From Parelaphostrongylus tenuis (Eukaryota; Nematoda; Chromadorea; Rhabditida; Metastrongylidae): a stretch of DNA of 64,000 bases. The stretch's first letter is position 1, and each line of letters starts with the position of its first letter. A program made the position numbers and the translations under genes. The stretch lies in contig JAHQIW010001903.1 in assembly GCA_019055375.1 (NCBI GenBank), forward strand, positions 1-64,000, given 5' to 3'. Of this stretch, positions 11,090 through 22,059 are shown piece after piece. Under the pieces are notes generated by a model. That model did not search any database and was not told the DNA's origin. It saw only the letters and a program-made list of their open reading frames with translations.

Positions 11090-11720
11090 CGTTGGGCATC
11101 CACTCTTTCCTCTAGGTTTTTCGGAAAAAATCTGTCGTCGTTAAAACGTATTATAGGTCCTTCTCGATTGATCATGAACATCTTGGCGTACAGAATGGCG
11201 TACAGAACATCGCCCTTGATTTGAAATCGTCGACGTAGTTCAGAATTTCAACTCCTATCTACCATTTGAAAAATACGGGATACTCGTGTACAGACTTTTT
11301 GACTGAGCATTCGAAATGCCAAGTGATTTTTTTTACTGATCAACTGCAAGCATGTTCTCAAAGCGTACGTTAAAATAAATATAACGGCTTAGATGAAAGC
11401 TAGATACAAAGTCGGATGTTTTTCATTTCCTTTAATACATTCCTGATGATATTGACCGCATCGTGACCCACTAGCTTCTTGCTGGTCAGCTCTGAATTTA
11501 GGCAGTTCATCACATTAACTTACCATCTCATAAAAGCGAAACTTGAGCACTTAGAGATAATCATTTCGTCAAGAGTGAATAGCAAATCAAAACCAATCCT
11601 TCGATCAATAACACCGTTTTCTTGTTATTTTGACAAAGACGCGCTTTTCCAGGAGCGTTTGCAACATTGGTCTACATTTGTCTTACCTGTTTGATACTTG
11701 ATGTTGTTAAAACGATACAA
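11090..11720 (-). mobile_element. Heavily decayed RTE reverse-transcriptase relic
   Basis: The stretch aligns by eye with the minus-strand RTE fragment at about 3840-4420. It shares a conserved order of blocks: the ACGTCGACGATTT-like region, a GGGATACTC block, the region with TCGGATGTT, the TGCTCAACTCTG-like block and the TCATCATGTTGATTT-like block. Many indels and stops are present, so no coding capacity remains. Confidence 0.6.
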
Positions 11721-11811
11721 TCAATAAAGAGAAAATGAAGTGATTCTTAGCAGATCCTTTCATTATTATTTGAGCCAAGTTGTCATGTGGTCTGGTAAGA
11801 GCTTTTGTACA

Positions 11812-11854
11812 GCCCGATACACGTGTTTCGTCCTTACAGACCCGTCACTCGGGC
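11812..11854 (-). ncRNA. Hammerhead ribozyme motif, family II, core mutated
   Basis: All three stems are kept. Stem I is GCCCGA (minus; complement of 11849-11854) with UCGGGC (complement of 11812-11817). Stem II is GUCU/GGAC closed by a GUAA loop. The GAAA box is followed by palindromic stem III ACACGUGU and then A at the cleavage position. The upstream core reads GUGACGG instead of CUGACGA, which changes two essential positions, so cleavage is not expected. The flank GAGCCA-CATG-GTGGTCT matches the 34.4-kb copy. Confidence 0.7.
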
Positions 11855-12489
11855 AGAACCGGAAGACGGGTTCTATGCAACAAGGCATCTATCATTTACC
11901 ATCATTGGGTATATTTAGAACATTATACCCCCGCTAAAAGATGAATAAGAAGAATTGTAAATAAGTATTGGTCCTCCGAAATGGTTTACTGCCTCATCGT
12001 GGCTGGGAGGTGCTCTTGGATTCTGGACAGCGAAGTACAGGGGAGGCTTCAGCCTGCCAATAGGGCCATCAACACTGAGGACTCTAGCATTTCCTCTCAG
12101 AAAGCCCAGCTATGGGCTAATCGCACATGAATAACCGCCGTCTTGGTAGCTACTAGTCGCAAGGTGGTAATCTCCCTCTAATCCACGAGGACCGGAAACT
12201 GCTCTAATGTAGTGACGACCTGAGGAAGCCTCAGCTAGGCTTATCTCGAGATTCCAGGAAGCAAGACTCCTAAGCCAGCAAAGTTTGCTTGTGCTGGGGC
12301 TAGCTCCATCAGTGAAGGCGAACCGTCAAAGTAACCAAGCATCCAAATGCTAAGTAATAATAAGTAAACAAGTGAGTGGATGGCGAGATTCGTCGGTGAT
12401 TAGTAATATAATATCCAACGATGCTGAATGATACGCGGAACTATCGAAAAAGATACTTCGGTGGCTTGTATCGAGGACAGAATGTTAGC

Positions 12490-12572
12490 AGAGCGGTGGC
12501 CTCAGGGTGTAGTGGTAAATATATCCTCGGTGAAGGTTAAACGCGGGTTCTACTTCGCCTAGAGTCAACAAT
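12490..12572 (+). repeat. tRNA-like segment (family S3), unit 1
   Basis: A box A-like GGGTGTAGTGGTAAAT and a box B-like GCGGGTTCTACTTC lie at tRNA spacing. The copy at 15258 preserves both boxes better. This is a SINE-like promoter remnant rather than a tRNA gene. Confidence 0.5.
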
Positions 12573-12999
12573 TTTGCATAAGACTCTTCATCATTGGATA
12601 TATAATCATAATACCGGCACTGCTATAAGAGCAGTTGGATTGACAATTCTCGTAAATTTCGGTGCCATCTAATCAGATGACGGAACTGAATAATAAGTGG
12701 AGGAGTAATAAGGTAGTAAGATAAGTAGGTAAGGTGAATAGATAATTTAACACTTTATTCATCCGCCATAACAGTGTTTTTTTTCACAGTGTGAATCCCA
12801 GTACTTCTAGCGTTAAATTTGTTTTTCCGACTTCTCCTATAGATCGTAGAATACTTATTGAGCGAATCTCCTTGCAATCTCAAAAATAGCCTGGCCGTGG
12901 CGTTAGATAAGGCGTTGTTGTTGACTGCCGAAGAGAGTTCGGGAGGTGGAGCTCCGCTTCACTGTAAAGGAGGACGAAATAAAGTAAAATAAAAGAAAA

Positions 13000-13560
13000 A
13001 CAAAAACACTAGCCACGAGCAATCGACTGTTAATCACTGCAATGTCCGGTGATCATGTCACTAGGCATGCAGTGATGTGTTATCTGTGGGTACGGTGAAT
13101 ATTCACTTGACACGCGATGCAACCTGCTCGTCGGCGATTCCTCTATGTAAAAGGTTCTCCCTCGAGAGAGATTCACACAGAGATGCAAGGTCAAAACACG
13201 TGTATTGCGCTGTCTAAGTGCCCATGAACGACCTCATAAGAAGGATCAAAAAATAAATTATCAATTCTTGAGGGATGCGCCACGCATTCGTCTTCAACTT
13301 TTAGCTCTGAGTTTGAGGTGATTGAATGCATATCTGGCCTTTGAAATGACTCGCGGTGACCTCCCGCTGTATCGGATCAGTGCTGCTTATCCTCCCAAAC
13401 AAGTCTGAGACCTGTCTGGTACCAGATTAACGACCCCGGAATAATGAATGGCTTGGTGGCCATGGGCGCGAGGTCGAACCATCGACCTTGCGCGCGACGC
13501 ACTGCACTTCTAACCACTGCGCCATAGGCGCTCCTACTGCACTGTATGTATGCTCATGAA
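13000..13560 (-). mobile_element. SINE-like element S2 with tRNA-like head, unit 1
   Basis: The minus strand from about 13535 reads GGCGCAGTGGTTAGAAGTGC (box A-like), then GATGGTTCGACCTC (box B-like). A body follows that recurs at 15690-16240, 61560-61770 and 62397-62660. The distal part (13005-13260) is related to the family II ribozyme repeat: the plus strand has CTAGCCACGAG and, at 13170-13220, an HHR-like block. The whole could be one composite element or two abutting ones. Confidence 0.6.
13170..13220 (+). ncRNA. Degenerate hammerhead-like block in S2, unit 1
   Basis: It contains AGAGATGCAAGGTC, then AAAACACGTGTA and GCGCTGTCTAAGTGCCC, parallel to the family II ribozyme at 34427-34469. 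The CUGANGA core is lost and GAAA reads AAAA. This is a relic. Confidence 0.4.
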
Positions 13561-14129
13561 AGACCTCATAAAGACTTGAAATATGCTGTCAGGTGATCAA
13601 TGTGTGGATGAAAATGACGTAACGAAGCACAATTAGCGTCATATGGGATATATAGCGTACCTCAGCTTTCTCATAGGATTTGTTCAGATCGGAAGAGAAG
13701 CATTATATGCCAAAGAAGACGTCGTCGTCGTCCGGTAGATTTTTCGATATTTTGTCGCTTAAAAGCTCAACAAAATGCCTGAAAACGAGAGAACACTTAC
13801 CAGTCGTCAACACTGTGACAAAAGGGATTAGAATAAAATAGGAAAAAAAGGAGGAAGTTTATAGCAAAACAACCAAGAACATTGACCTAAACTGAGAGAA
13901 ATAGACTACCTGCTTCTTACATTATCCAGCTTCATTTCTTAATAAAAATAAATAAAATAAAACGTAAAACCTCGAAGTAAAAACTAAACAGAAAAATAAA
14001 GATAATTTGAAAAAAAACTTCCTGTAGCATATACGGTGCCTCATATTTTTCTTAGAGTTCCCGACTCTAACTTCACGTCGGCTGCGGACCTGGCGTGATT
14101 GGCGATCGATCATACACCGACTGGGCCTA

Positions 14130-14350
14130 ACGGTTGGCCCTTTCGCGACCCTGGGCCCACGGTCTCTGCATCTCTGACCGTCAACTCTGGACTGTCTGCT
14201 CCACCTCCTCCGCATCTCTAACGCCTAGCGTGCTGCGTCTAACAGCAGCGTGCTGCTACGTTTAACAGTGGCACGCTGTGGATTAGAGATGTAGAAGAGA
14301 TGGGCAGACCGTCCACAACTGCCAGTTAAAGATGTAGAGAGCGTGCGTCC
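14130..14350. repeat. Foldback (long inverted repeat), unit 1
   Basis: Arms of about 75 nt (about 14160-14225 and 14270-14345) contain CTCTGCATCTCTGACCGTC and its approximate complement, around a GC-rich centre with CAGCGTGCTGC repeats. The same structure, longer, is found in unit 2. Confidence 0.65.
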
Positions 14351-15257
14351 ATGGTTGCTGTGGTCGTCTTTAACTGAACATCGATAGAGATTTCGAGCTA
14401 AAAAAATTTTTATTTACCGATTTTAACCCTTTAGGAACCACCGTCGATAGCAGGCGACCTCGCGCGCTAGTGGCAGGCGGGCAGCGTTTCTGGGTCTATC
14501 GCACCTGTAGATAGTGCCTGCATGCCTTGCTCCGAGACGCGACGCCGCCATTACACTAGTTGAGTGATGGTGCGACGTCGCGTGGGGCGCGTGTTTTATC
14601 CCTGCACCACCGATGCCTGTTTTGCTACCGCTCTTTCTACGTAACGACGCACTTATCACTTAACATCGCTGGATATACTTATGCCATCATACCACAGCTA
14701 AAAGATTAAATAAGAAGACTGTAATCAGTACTGGTCCTCCGAAATGGTTTGCTGCCTCATCGTGGATGGGAGGTGCTCTTGGATTCTAGACAGCGAAATT
14801 CAGCAGAGGGTTCAACCTCCCATAATGGCCTTCAACGATGAGGAGTCCAGCATTTCCACTCAGAAAGCCCAGCTATGAGCTGATAGTACAGGAATGACCG
14901 CCGTTTTGGTAGCCGCTAGTCGCGAGGTGGTGATTTCCCTCTGATCCACGAAGGACCGGAAACTGCTCTGATGTGGTGAAGGCTTGAGGATGCCCCAGCT
15001 AGGCTTACCTCGAGACTCCGGAAACAAGACAGCCAAACCAGCGCAGTTTGCCTGTGCTGGGGTTCGCCCTATCAGTGAAGACGAACCGCTCGAAGTGACC
15101 AAGCATCTAAATGATAAGTAATAATAAGTAAACAAGTGAGTGGGTGGCGAGATGCTTCGGTGATTAGTAGTATAATATTCAACGATGCTGAATGATACGC
15201 GGATCTATCGAAAAAGATACTTCGGTGACTTATTTCGAGGACAGAATGTTGGCAAAG

Positions 15258-15336
15258 CGGTGGTCTCGGTGGTGTAGTGGTAACATCTGTCCTTGGTGAA
15301 GGTAAAACGCGGGTTCTACCCGCACTAAAGTCAATA
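15258..15336 (+). repeat. tRNA-like segment (family S3), unit 2
   Basis: Box A GGTGGTGTAGTGGTAACATC and box B GCGGGTTCTACCCGC are better preserved than in unit 1, and the T stem is perfectly paired. The anticodon arm is poor. Confidence 0.55.
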
Positions 15337-15689
15337 ATTTTGCATAAGACTCTTCATCACTGGATATATAATCATAATACCAGCACTGCTATAAAAGCAG
15401 TGTATAAAACGCAGTATATCATCGCCGTCACAGTGTTTGTTTCACTGTGAGAATCCCAGCACGTCTAGCGTTAGATTCGTTTTTCCGTCTTCTTATTGAA
15501 CATCGTAGAATAATGATTGATCGAATCTCCTTGCAATCTCGAGGACAGCCTGGCCGGTGGCGTTCCATAAGGCGTTGATGTAGACTGCCGAAGAGAGTTC
15601 GGAGGGTGGAGCTTCGCTCCACTGTAAAGGCGGACGAAATAAAATAAAAGAAAAATAAAATACTAGCCATGTGCAATCGACTCCGTCCG

Positions 15690-16240
15690 TGGTCCTGCAA
15701 TGTCCGGTGATCATGTCACTAGGCATGCAATGATTTTTACCCTTCGGTACGGTGAATATTCACTTGACACGCGATGCAACGTGTTCGTCGACGATTCTTC
15801 CATGTCAGAGGGTCCTCCTCCGAGAGGGAATGGCACAGACAAGGCTGCAAGGCCGAAAACGGTGTATTGCGCTGTCTAAAGCCCATGAAAGTCCTCATAA
15901 AAGGATCAAGGATAAGCTCTCGGCGTTGATCAATCCTTGAGGGATGCGTCATGCATTCGTCTTTAACTTTAGCTTCGTTTGAGGTGACTGAATGCACATC
16001 TGGCCTTTACAATGACTCGCGGTGGCCTCCCGTTGTAACGGGTCAGTGTTGCTTATCCACCCAGACAAGTCTGAGACCAGCCCGGTAACAATTTGCCGAC
16101 CTCGAAAGGATGAATGGCTTAGTGGCCATGGGCGCGAGATCGAACCATCAATCTTTTGTGCGACAGTGCACCTCTAACCACTGCGCCATATGCGCTCCTA
16201 TTGTACTGTATAATTGCCCGTAAAAGACCTCATAAAAGGC
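15690..16240 (-). mobile_element. SINE-like element S2, unit 2
   Basis: Colinear with 13000-13560. The tRNA-like head lies on the minus strand at about 16200-16115, with a box A-like GGCGCAGTGGTTAGAGGTGC and a degraded box B. Confidence 0.6.
15831..15885 (+). ncRNA. Degenerate hammerhead-like block in S2, unit 2
   Basis: CAGACAA stands where CUGANGA is expected. It is followed by a GGC/GCC stem with a UGCAAG loop, an intact GAAA and GGTGTATTGCGC. Two core positions are altered, so activity is unlikely. It is nevertheless closer to the ribozyme than the unit 1 copy. Confidence 0.45.
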
Positions 16241-16789
16241 TTGAAATATGCTGTCAAGTGATCAATATGTGGATGAAATGACGTAATGGAGTGTAATTAG
16301 CGTCATATGAGATATATAGCGTACCTCAGCTTTCTCATCGGATTTGTTCAGATCGGAAGAGAAGCATTTTATGCCAAAGAAGTCGTCGTCGTCCGCTAGA
16401 TTTTTCGACATTTCGTCGCCTAAAAGCTCAGCAAAATGCTTGAAAACACCAGAGAACACTTATCAAGTCGTCAACACTGTGACAGAGGGATTAGAATAAA
16501 ATAAAAAATAAGTAGTAAGTTTCATAGCAAAACAACCAAAAACATCGACCAAAACTGAGGGAAATAGACTACCTGCTTCTTACATTATGCAGCCTTAATT
16601 AAATAATAAAAATAAAATAAATAAAACATAAAACCCCAAAGTAAAAACTAAACAGGTAAATAAAGATAATTTGGAAAAAAAAACTTTTAGAGCTTTTCAG
16701 ATACGGTGCCTCTCATTTTCCGTAAGCTCCAGACGTTTAACTTCACGTCGACTGCGGACTTGGTGTGATAGGCGATCGACCATACACGA

Positions 16790-17045
16790 CTGGGCCGAGC
16801 GGTTAGCCCTTTCGGGACCATGGGCCCACGGTCTCTGCATCTCTGACCGTCAATCTGGACTGCTCTGGCTCCATCTCTTCTACATCTCTAACTCACAGCG
16901 TGCTGCGTCCTATCAGCAGCACGCTGCTGCGTCTGAACAGTGGCACGCTGGGGATTAGAGATGTAGAAGAGATGGGCAGACCGTCCACAACTGCTAGTTA
17001 AAGATGTAGAGACCGTGGGTCCATGGCTCCGAAAGGGCTAGTGAT
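16790..17045. repeat. Foldback (long inverted repeat), unit 2
   Basis: Arms of about 110 nt run from AGCCCTTTCGGGACCATGGG (left) to CCATGGCTCCGAAAGGGCT (right) around GC-rich CAGCACGCTGCTG sequence. The arms extend further than in unit 1, where the right arm end has diverged. Confidence 0.7.
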
Positions 17046-17345
17046 TGTCGTTGCGGTGTTGGTCCGCCCATCCTCCTTCCCAATTGCCGAACACTCTCCG
17101 GCAATCAGTACACGGACGACCCCAGGGAACAATCCGGCCTGGCTATCCTCGCGATTGCAAGGAGATCTGCCCGATCAGCATTCTACGACGTTCATGAAGA
17201 AAACGAAGTCTATAAGCAGACAGTGAATGAGAGAGGACGAACGAATCAAATGCTAGGAGTGTTTGGATTCGAACACTACAAAAGCGATACGGGTTTCGTA
17301 AGATAATAGATAGATAGTATACAACGACGTGCCCCTGTGGGATTT
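17040..17345. repeat. Segment present only in unit 2
   Basis: About 300 bp absent from unit 1. Its part 17187-17259 matches window positions 60-132 (blocks ACGTTCATGAAGAAAACGAA and GAGAGAGGACGAACGAATC). Either an insertion into unit 2 or a loss from unit 1. Confidence 0.55.
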
Positions 17346-17609
17346 ATAGCATGCGGAAGCTGTGGTCGCCTTCAACTGAACATCGATAGCGATCTCAAGC
17401 TATAGAGAGTTTTATTTACCAAGGTTCTAACCCTCTGGGAACCGCCGTCGATAGCAGGCGGCCTCGCGCGGCAGTCACAGGCAGGCAGCATTTGTGGGTC
17501 CATCGCACCTGCAGATATTGCCTGTATGCCTTGCTCCGAGACGCGACGCCGCCATTACACTAATTAAGTGGGGTACGACGTCGCGCGGCGTGCTACGTTT
17601 CGTAACATG

Positions 17610-19140
17610 TCGTCCTCAAAGGGTTAAGCTTGAACCTGCTCAAATTTGAAGGAAACACTGCATAAAAATATAGAGGAATAGATTTATAGAATTAAAAGAT
17701 TTGTAGGTGAAAACTTTCCTATATAAAGGCATACATCTTACTGTGGACACGATAGCGCAGTGTTCAAGAATGCAGTGTATCACAAAGGAAGGTGATAAAC
17801 GTGTTGCTGGTTTGATCGCCTCCCAACACTGTTTTTCAATCAATCAATCAATCACCCGAAAGCCTAAGAAATGCCATAGCCTCCGCTGTCTTTCAGACTG
17901 CATGAAAAATTGCTTTGACAAGCACTATACGTCACCCGTAACAAAAAGGAAACCCTCAAGCAGCTAACCGAAGCATTATGTAAATTGTTCGAAGACTTTT
18001 GTAGAGAACGAATGCGAGAGAATGAATCGAATATAGGGAATTCTTTGATTCGCACACTGAAGTGTGATAACGGGTTATGTAAAGATGAGAAAAGACAATT
18101 AGTGTTTGAGTACCTCCTTGTCTTAGAATGTGACTCGAAATGGATCGACGTTAACTATACGCGGGTAGACAATGGCAGATTTTCTTAGCAAAAAAGTGCA
18201 ACCTTCTAGTGAGCAAGAGCTATCGAATGGAGTCTCTATCCCTATGGCTCAGAAAGGCAATACAAGAATCGTTGGAGAAACAACTCCACGTACAACCGCA
18301 AGGTTGTTGAGATGCGAGCAAGGCTCGGAATCTTAGATGGGCTTCAAATCTGTAATCGTATTTATCACGGGCTCACGTACTATTGACCACACCATATTCT
18401 CAGCTAAGTTTGAGCCCTATCGACGAATCAGCAGTTACCCGCCAACTGCAATGATCTGGATAGAAATGACCGAGGTATATTTAAATTCGTCAAAGTCTCT
18501 ATAACTATTAATTATATAAATTTTGACCGGGCAGCTGGGACGGCTACGAACAGCGGTTGATCGCGTACGATGCTATGAAAAGTTGGCGGTTTTGTGAAGA
18601 AATTTAATTTTGATCGTCACTAAGGAGGGTTTAATCGACTCTAGTATGTAGAGAATTAGTGAAGAGACTTTACTAAGACGTATATCTATTCATATCTCTG
18701 TTTATTTAATGTTCGTTTCTTATGTCAGCATTAGTTCACCTTATCAATGGCCAAAAAAATGGTAACTGAATAATCAACTATGTAAATCATTCTGTATTTC
18801 TGAAACTGAGTATTACGGCATTAATCTTTCACTTTTGAACCATCTCATTCCATACAGCACTCAAAAGTCAAAATAAACTCATAATCTGATAACATGTTTT
18901 GATCCTTCCATTTTTCGAGATCTATTATGGCATTTATGCAGTACTAGACAGGTGCTTCGAGCTTTCTAGGCTCAGCAGTAGTTTAGCGCTTTTTGGCTCA
19001 GCCGATTCCTTGCAGAGGGATATAACCATCCTTATTATTGAAAAATCCAAGAGAGTATAAAGTGGCAAAGAAGATGCTGTAAAGTGAATTGGACGCTGCT
19101 TCACCAAACTCTCAATAATTTTCTGTTACATCCTAACATC
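17610..19140. other. No recognisable gene; (CAAT)4 at 17837-17852
   Basis: Short open frames without motifs. The only simple repeat is a four-unit CAAT run at 17837-17852. Confidence 0.4.
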
Positions 19141-19164
19141 ATGTTTCAATCGTTTTGTGAAGTC

Positions 19165-19207
19165 TGTCAGTTCAGGAGGTGTAGCCCTCCTCATTAGTGG
19201 TCCAAGC
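19165..19207 (-). ncRNA. Degenerate hammerhead motif, left arm
   Basis: The minus strand reads CUAAUGA for the core (G5 to A), then a GGAG/CUCC stem II, then UGAA instead of GAAA. A relic. Confidence 0.45.
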
Positions 19208-19373
19208 CCCAAACTGAACGCTACTCTATAGCAAGGATGGAGAGGCGTTGTTTATGGTGACAACACATGCTATTGTGTTATCCTCATTTATTTCAGTGTT
19301 AGACAATATCGTGTTATCACCATAAACAGCGTTTCCCCATCCCTGCCGTAAGGTAGAGTTCAATGTAGGGCAT

Positions 19374-19420
19374 GGGTCACTGATGAGGAGGGCGGCACCT
19401 CCGAAACGTACGTTTTGCAC
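19374..19420 (+). ncRNA. Hammerhead ribozyme motif, right arm (CUGAUGA core)
   Basis: Core CUGAUGA lies at 19380-19386. Stem II is GGAGG/CCUCC with loop GCGGCA (19387-19402). GAAA is at 19403-19406, and palindromic stem III is ACGUACGU (19406-19413). The stem I strands GGGUCA and UUGCAC pair poorly, so the core is intact but stem I is decayed. Confidence 0.65.
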
Positions 19421-19440
19421 TGGCGTAACAACCTCGGTCA

Positions 19441-20215
19441 GACTTTGAACATTCTTACTGGGTATACTGAAGAGGAATTTTAGACGATGATTGCTCAAGA
19501 TTATAGAGCCGGAATAGTACTCTACTTGAACTGTCTCGGCTTCAATAGGAGTGAAGCTGATCACATCTGGAGGTTAACATTTTCTAAATCTACGCTTTGA
19601 TTTGAAGTTATTAAAGACTGACAAATGTCAAATAAATTTCGACAAAAGTCATAAAAACCTGTAAGTATCAACTGCGAAAGAATTCTCACATTTGACTAAT
19701 AAACTCAGCAGTATTTGGCCTAGCAGCTCCTATGATGGACAAAGTGCTAAGGAGCTACTCAGTCCTTTTTACGTGTTATTCTATTAGCAAATTCTTGACT
19801 CGAAAAGCTTGAGCAGCAATCAGCATTTCCTTCAGAGTCGAAAACGGATAAAGAACTTTATAGTCAGTAACAGGAAAAGATGATGAAGTGGAAGTACAAT
19901 CAAGGTTATATTTTGCTTGTGTCAGAGCTTTTACTAGATTGTTTATTGATAAGCATACATGAAGTCGTTTGAAAAATTCACTTTGGCCAGTCTTTCGACG
20001 GAATCACCTTTATCGCTACCACGATAGTTCGTGTAGAATGTCCACAAAAGTTGCTTCTGTTTCCGATGTTAGTCCTTACAGGTTTAACATCAAGCTGTCA
20101 TAAAGTAGTAATTTGATTGACGGTTGCTATGTGTCCCGAGAACTACCGCGTGAGATCATCTCACTTCAGACTATAATAATTCCTTATTTTCTTCTTTAAG
20201 CCAAACATGAAGAGT
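19441..20215. other. No recognisable gene
   Basis: A minus-strand open frame ends inside the ribozyme repeat to the left and is treated as spurious. Nothing else identified. Confidence 0.4.
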
Positions 20216-20219
20216 TACA

Positions 20220-21835
20220 TTAATCTTTATTTAACAGCTGACATTTCGCCAGTTCGCCATCTTCATAGCCTGGAAAGAGCCTTCTTTTTCAAAGCCTCTC
20301 TGCAATCCAATCAATCAAGCATCTCCATTAGTTCCTTAGAAAAAATCAGCAAGCCTAGATTTTAATCGCATCAAGCTCAAATCAACTCTCAACATACTCA
20401 CAGCTTTTTATATATGTTACACTGAGTTATTTAAGTTGAGATCACCGCAAGAAGATCACATAGGCTCGTAATGCACCCTACCCATCAAAACAACAGTCTT
20501 ATAGAATGACTTATGTCACGAGTAATAACGAGGCATTCCTTCCTGCGGTTGATAGTTGGACTGATCGTGTTAGTCCAAAGTGCTTCAAAAATTTTTCGCG
20601 CTGATGTTTTTGTTCCTGCGCAAGGATGGTGACTTCGATCTCAAAATCAACTCCGTCGTGTTTCTGTTCTCTATGCGTCCCTAGCGAGGTGTTCCGGCTA
20701 TCAAGACGCTTGTCAGCTAGGTGTTCTATTCGGGCATAGAGCGGCCAACCCGTTTCGCCAATATATTTGTCGCTACACGCTCTGCAAGAGATTAGGCAGA
20801 CTGTACCTATGCTCATACAATCACCGTCTCTGCCGTTACAACATATTTTACAATCTTTCGTTACACAGAGACGGTTATATAATCGGTTGCGAACTAATTG
20901 ACGTTTTAGAGTATTCGGCGGAATTTCGATATTAGCCAACAATTGCTCCAAACCTGTTCTTTTCAATGAACAGAACAGAAAGATAAAAAGAGACTTTCCT
21001 TTCATTGGAGTTTTCGTTCAGAGGCGTGCTGTTTTCGCTAAACCTAAGCCGGGGGTTACAAATTCGCATCCATTAGAAGTGTCTATTTTCCGAGCCATTT
21101 CACGGATTCTGCTCTCTGTTTCTCCGCGGTACTTACATTGGCTGCTGTTTGAAACATGTTTTTTACTGGCGCTTTTTCAGTTGTGAGGGATGTGAAAAGA
21201 GATAGTGAACCAGGTTATTCTAATTACTTGGCTTTCGGTACCACTTTGTTATGTAGCCGCTCTCGCGTAAGTTTATTTGCACGTTCAAGGAAGAGAGCCA
21301 ATCATCTTTTGATAACTCACAGGTGGATTTTATGTACTCCGACTGTTCATTCAATAATCTAAAGCAAGTATCTAGCTCCTTTTAAGTGGAACAAATAACC
21401 AAACAATCATTTATATACTTACAGTATGGCCGGAGATCCATTACTGGTGCTTCCACTTTCGGCATAGAGGCAATCGTCCGGCTAGGTTCCAGTCGCCTCC
21501 CCAGTGCTAGCCCTCTCATTTGAGCATAATATTTCCCGGACCATCTGAAGATTGAGCAGTTCAGGCACTCTTCTAATAGAACCGTAAAATGCTCAACCGA
21601 CAAGCCATACATGTTTACAGCTACCTGGTGTTGTATCAGAAGCTCATGTGTGGCTTGCAATGCGGAGTCATTCGACACGTTGGCATATAGAGCAGTGACG
21701 TCGAATGACTCTATTACGTAGGCATTGTTCAGGTTCGCTTTGCGTAGACCCAGGAGCATCTGGGTGTTCGCCAGGTGCGCTGGAATGTGTCCTAGCAACT
21801 GGGATTTATTAAAGTCAAGAACATGTTGGAATCAT
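20220..21835 (-). mobile_element. Penelope-like element (PLE), degraded
   Basis: The minus strand carries, 5' to 3', an RT piece (21798-21382) with ESFDVTALYANVSNDSA and a catalytic block reading CKYINDCLVI, where PLEs have YIDD; the first Asp is replaced. A GIY-YIG endonuclease piece (21005-20511) follows, with CLISCRACSDKYIGETGWPL and a downstream EQKH block. The RT plus GIY-YIG order is diagnostic of PLEs. Frameshifts separate the pieces, so it is not autonomous. An HHR-like motif lies at the 3' end. Confidence 0.85.
20232..20278 (-). ncRNA. PLE 3'-end hammerhead-like remnant
   Basis: The minus strand has AUGAAGA (C to A at the first core base), a short weak stem II, then GAAA followed by UGUCAGC. 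It sits at the 3' side of the GIY-YIG frame, as in the other PLE ends here. Confidence 0.45.
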
Positions 21836-22059
21836 TAAAACATTCGATATCGAATGATTACAAATAGTCCTCAAGAAAGAGCCTTGTCCAGCGATGTTCA
21901 AAGCACAAATCTGTTTTTCTCCTGCACCGCTGTTAAAAGAGCTTCTCCAAAGCAAACGTATTTTTTGGTTTTTCAAACTTGCACTATCGAACGAGCACTA
22001 GCACCCTAAAGAAGAATTTTTGTCGAGCGAAATTCAAGTGAGATAAGAAAAAAAAAATG

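Larger units (their letters stand above)
11934..14590. repeat. Composite tandem unit 1 (about 2.65 kb)
   Basis: The first of two tandem copies, starting at CTAAAAGAT. It matches 14698-17600 at similar spacing throughout. It contains a tRNA-like segment (12490), a SINE S2 copy (13000-13560), AT-rich (A,T)-simple tracts (about 13840-14020) and a foldback (14130-14350). The period is about 2764 bp at the left end. The copies differ by scattered substitutions and small indels, so the duplication is not recent. Confidence 0.85.
14698..17600. repeat. Composite tandem unit 2 (about 2.9 kb)
   Basis: The second tandem copy, starting at CTAAAAGAT (14698). It is colinear with unit 1 up to the GACGCCGCCATTACACTA block (14541 in unit 1, 17545 in unit 2). 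It is longer because of an extra segment at about 17040-17345. Confidence 0.85.
19150..19440. mobile_element. Palindromic ribozyme repeat, family I, oldest-looking copy
   Basis: Imperfect inverted arms (about 19165-19250 and 19314-19400) both derive from the family I repeat. The right arm ends in ACTGGCGTAACAACCTCGG, corresponding to the conserved element end (GGCGTACCAACCTCG) of the 43.5- and 46-kb copies. Each arm carries an HHR motif. Confidence 0.65.

Noticed and set aside
13687..13700. Sequence resembling a sequencing-adapter core (AGATCGGAAGAG)
   Set aside because: The same string is present at the same relative place in both tandem units with diverged flanks, so it is genomic and the match is chance.
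19226..19564. 112-codon minus-strand frame as a gene
   Set aside because: Much of it is the antisense of a family I ribozyme repeat and its palindrome, and no independent homologue motif was recognised.
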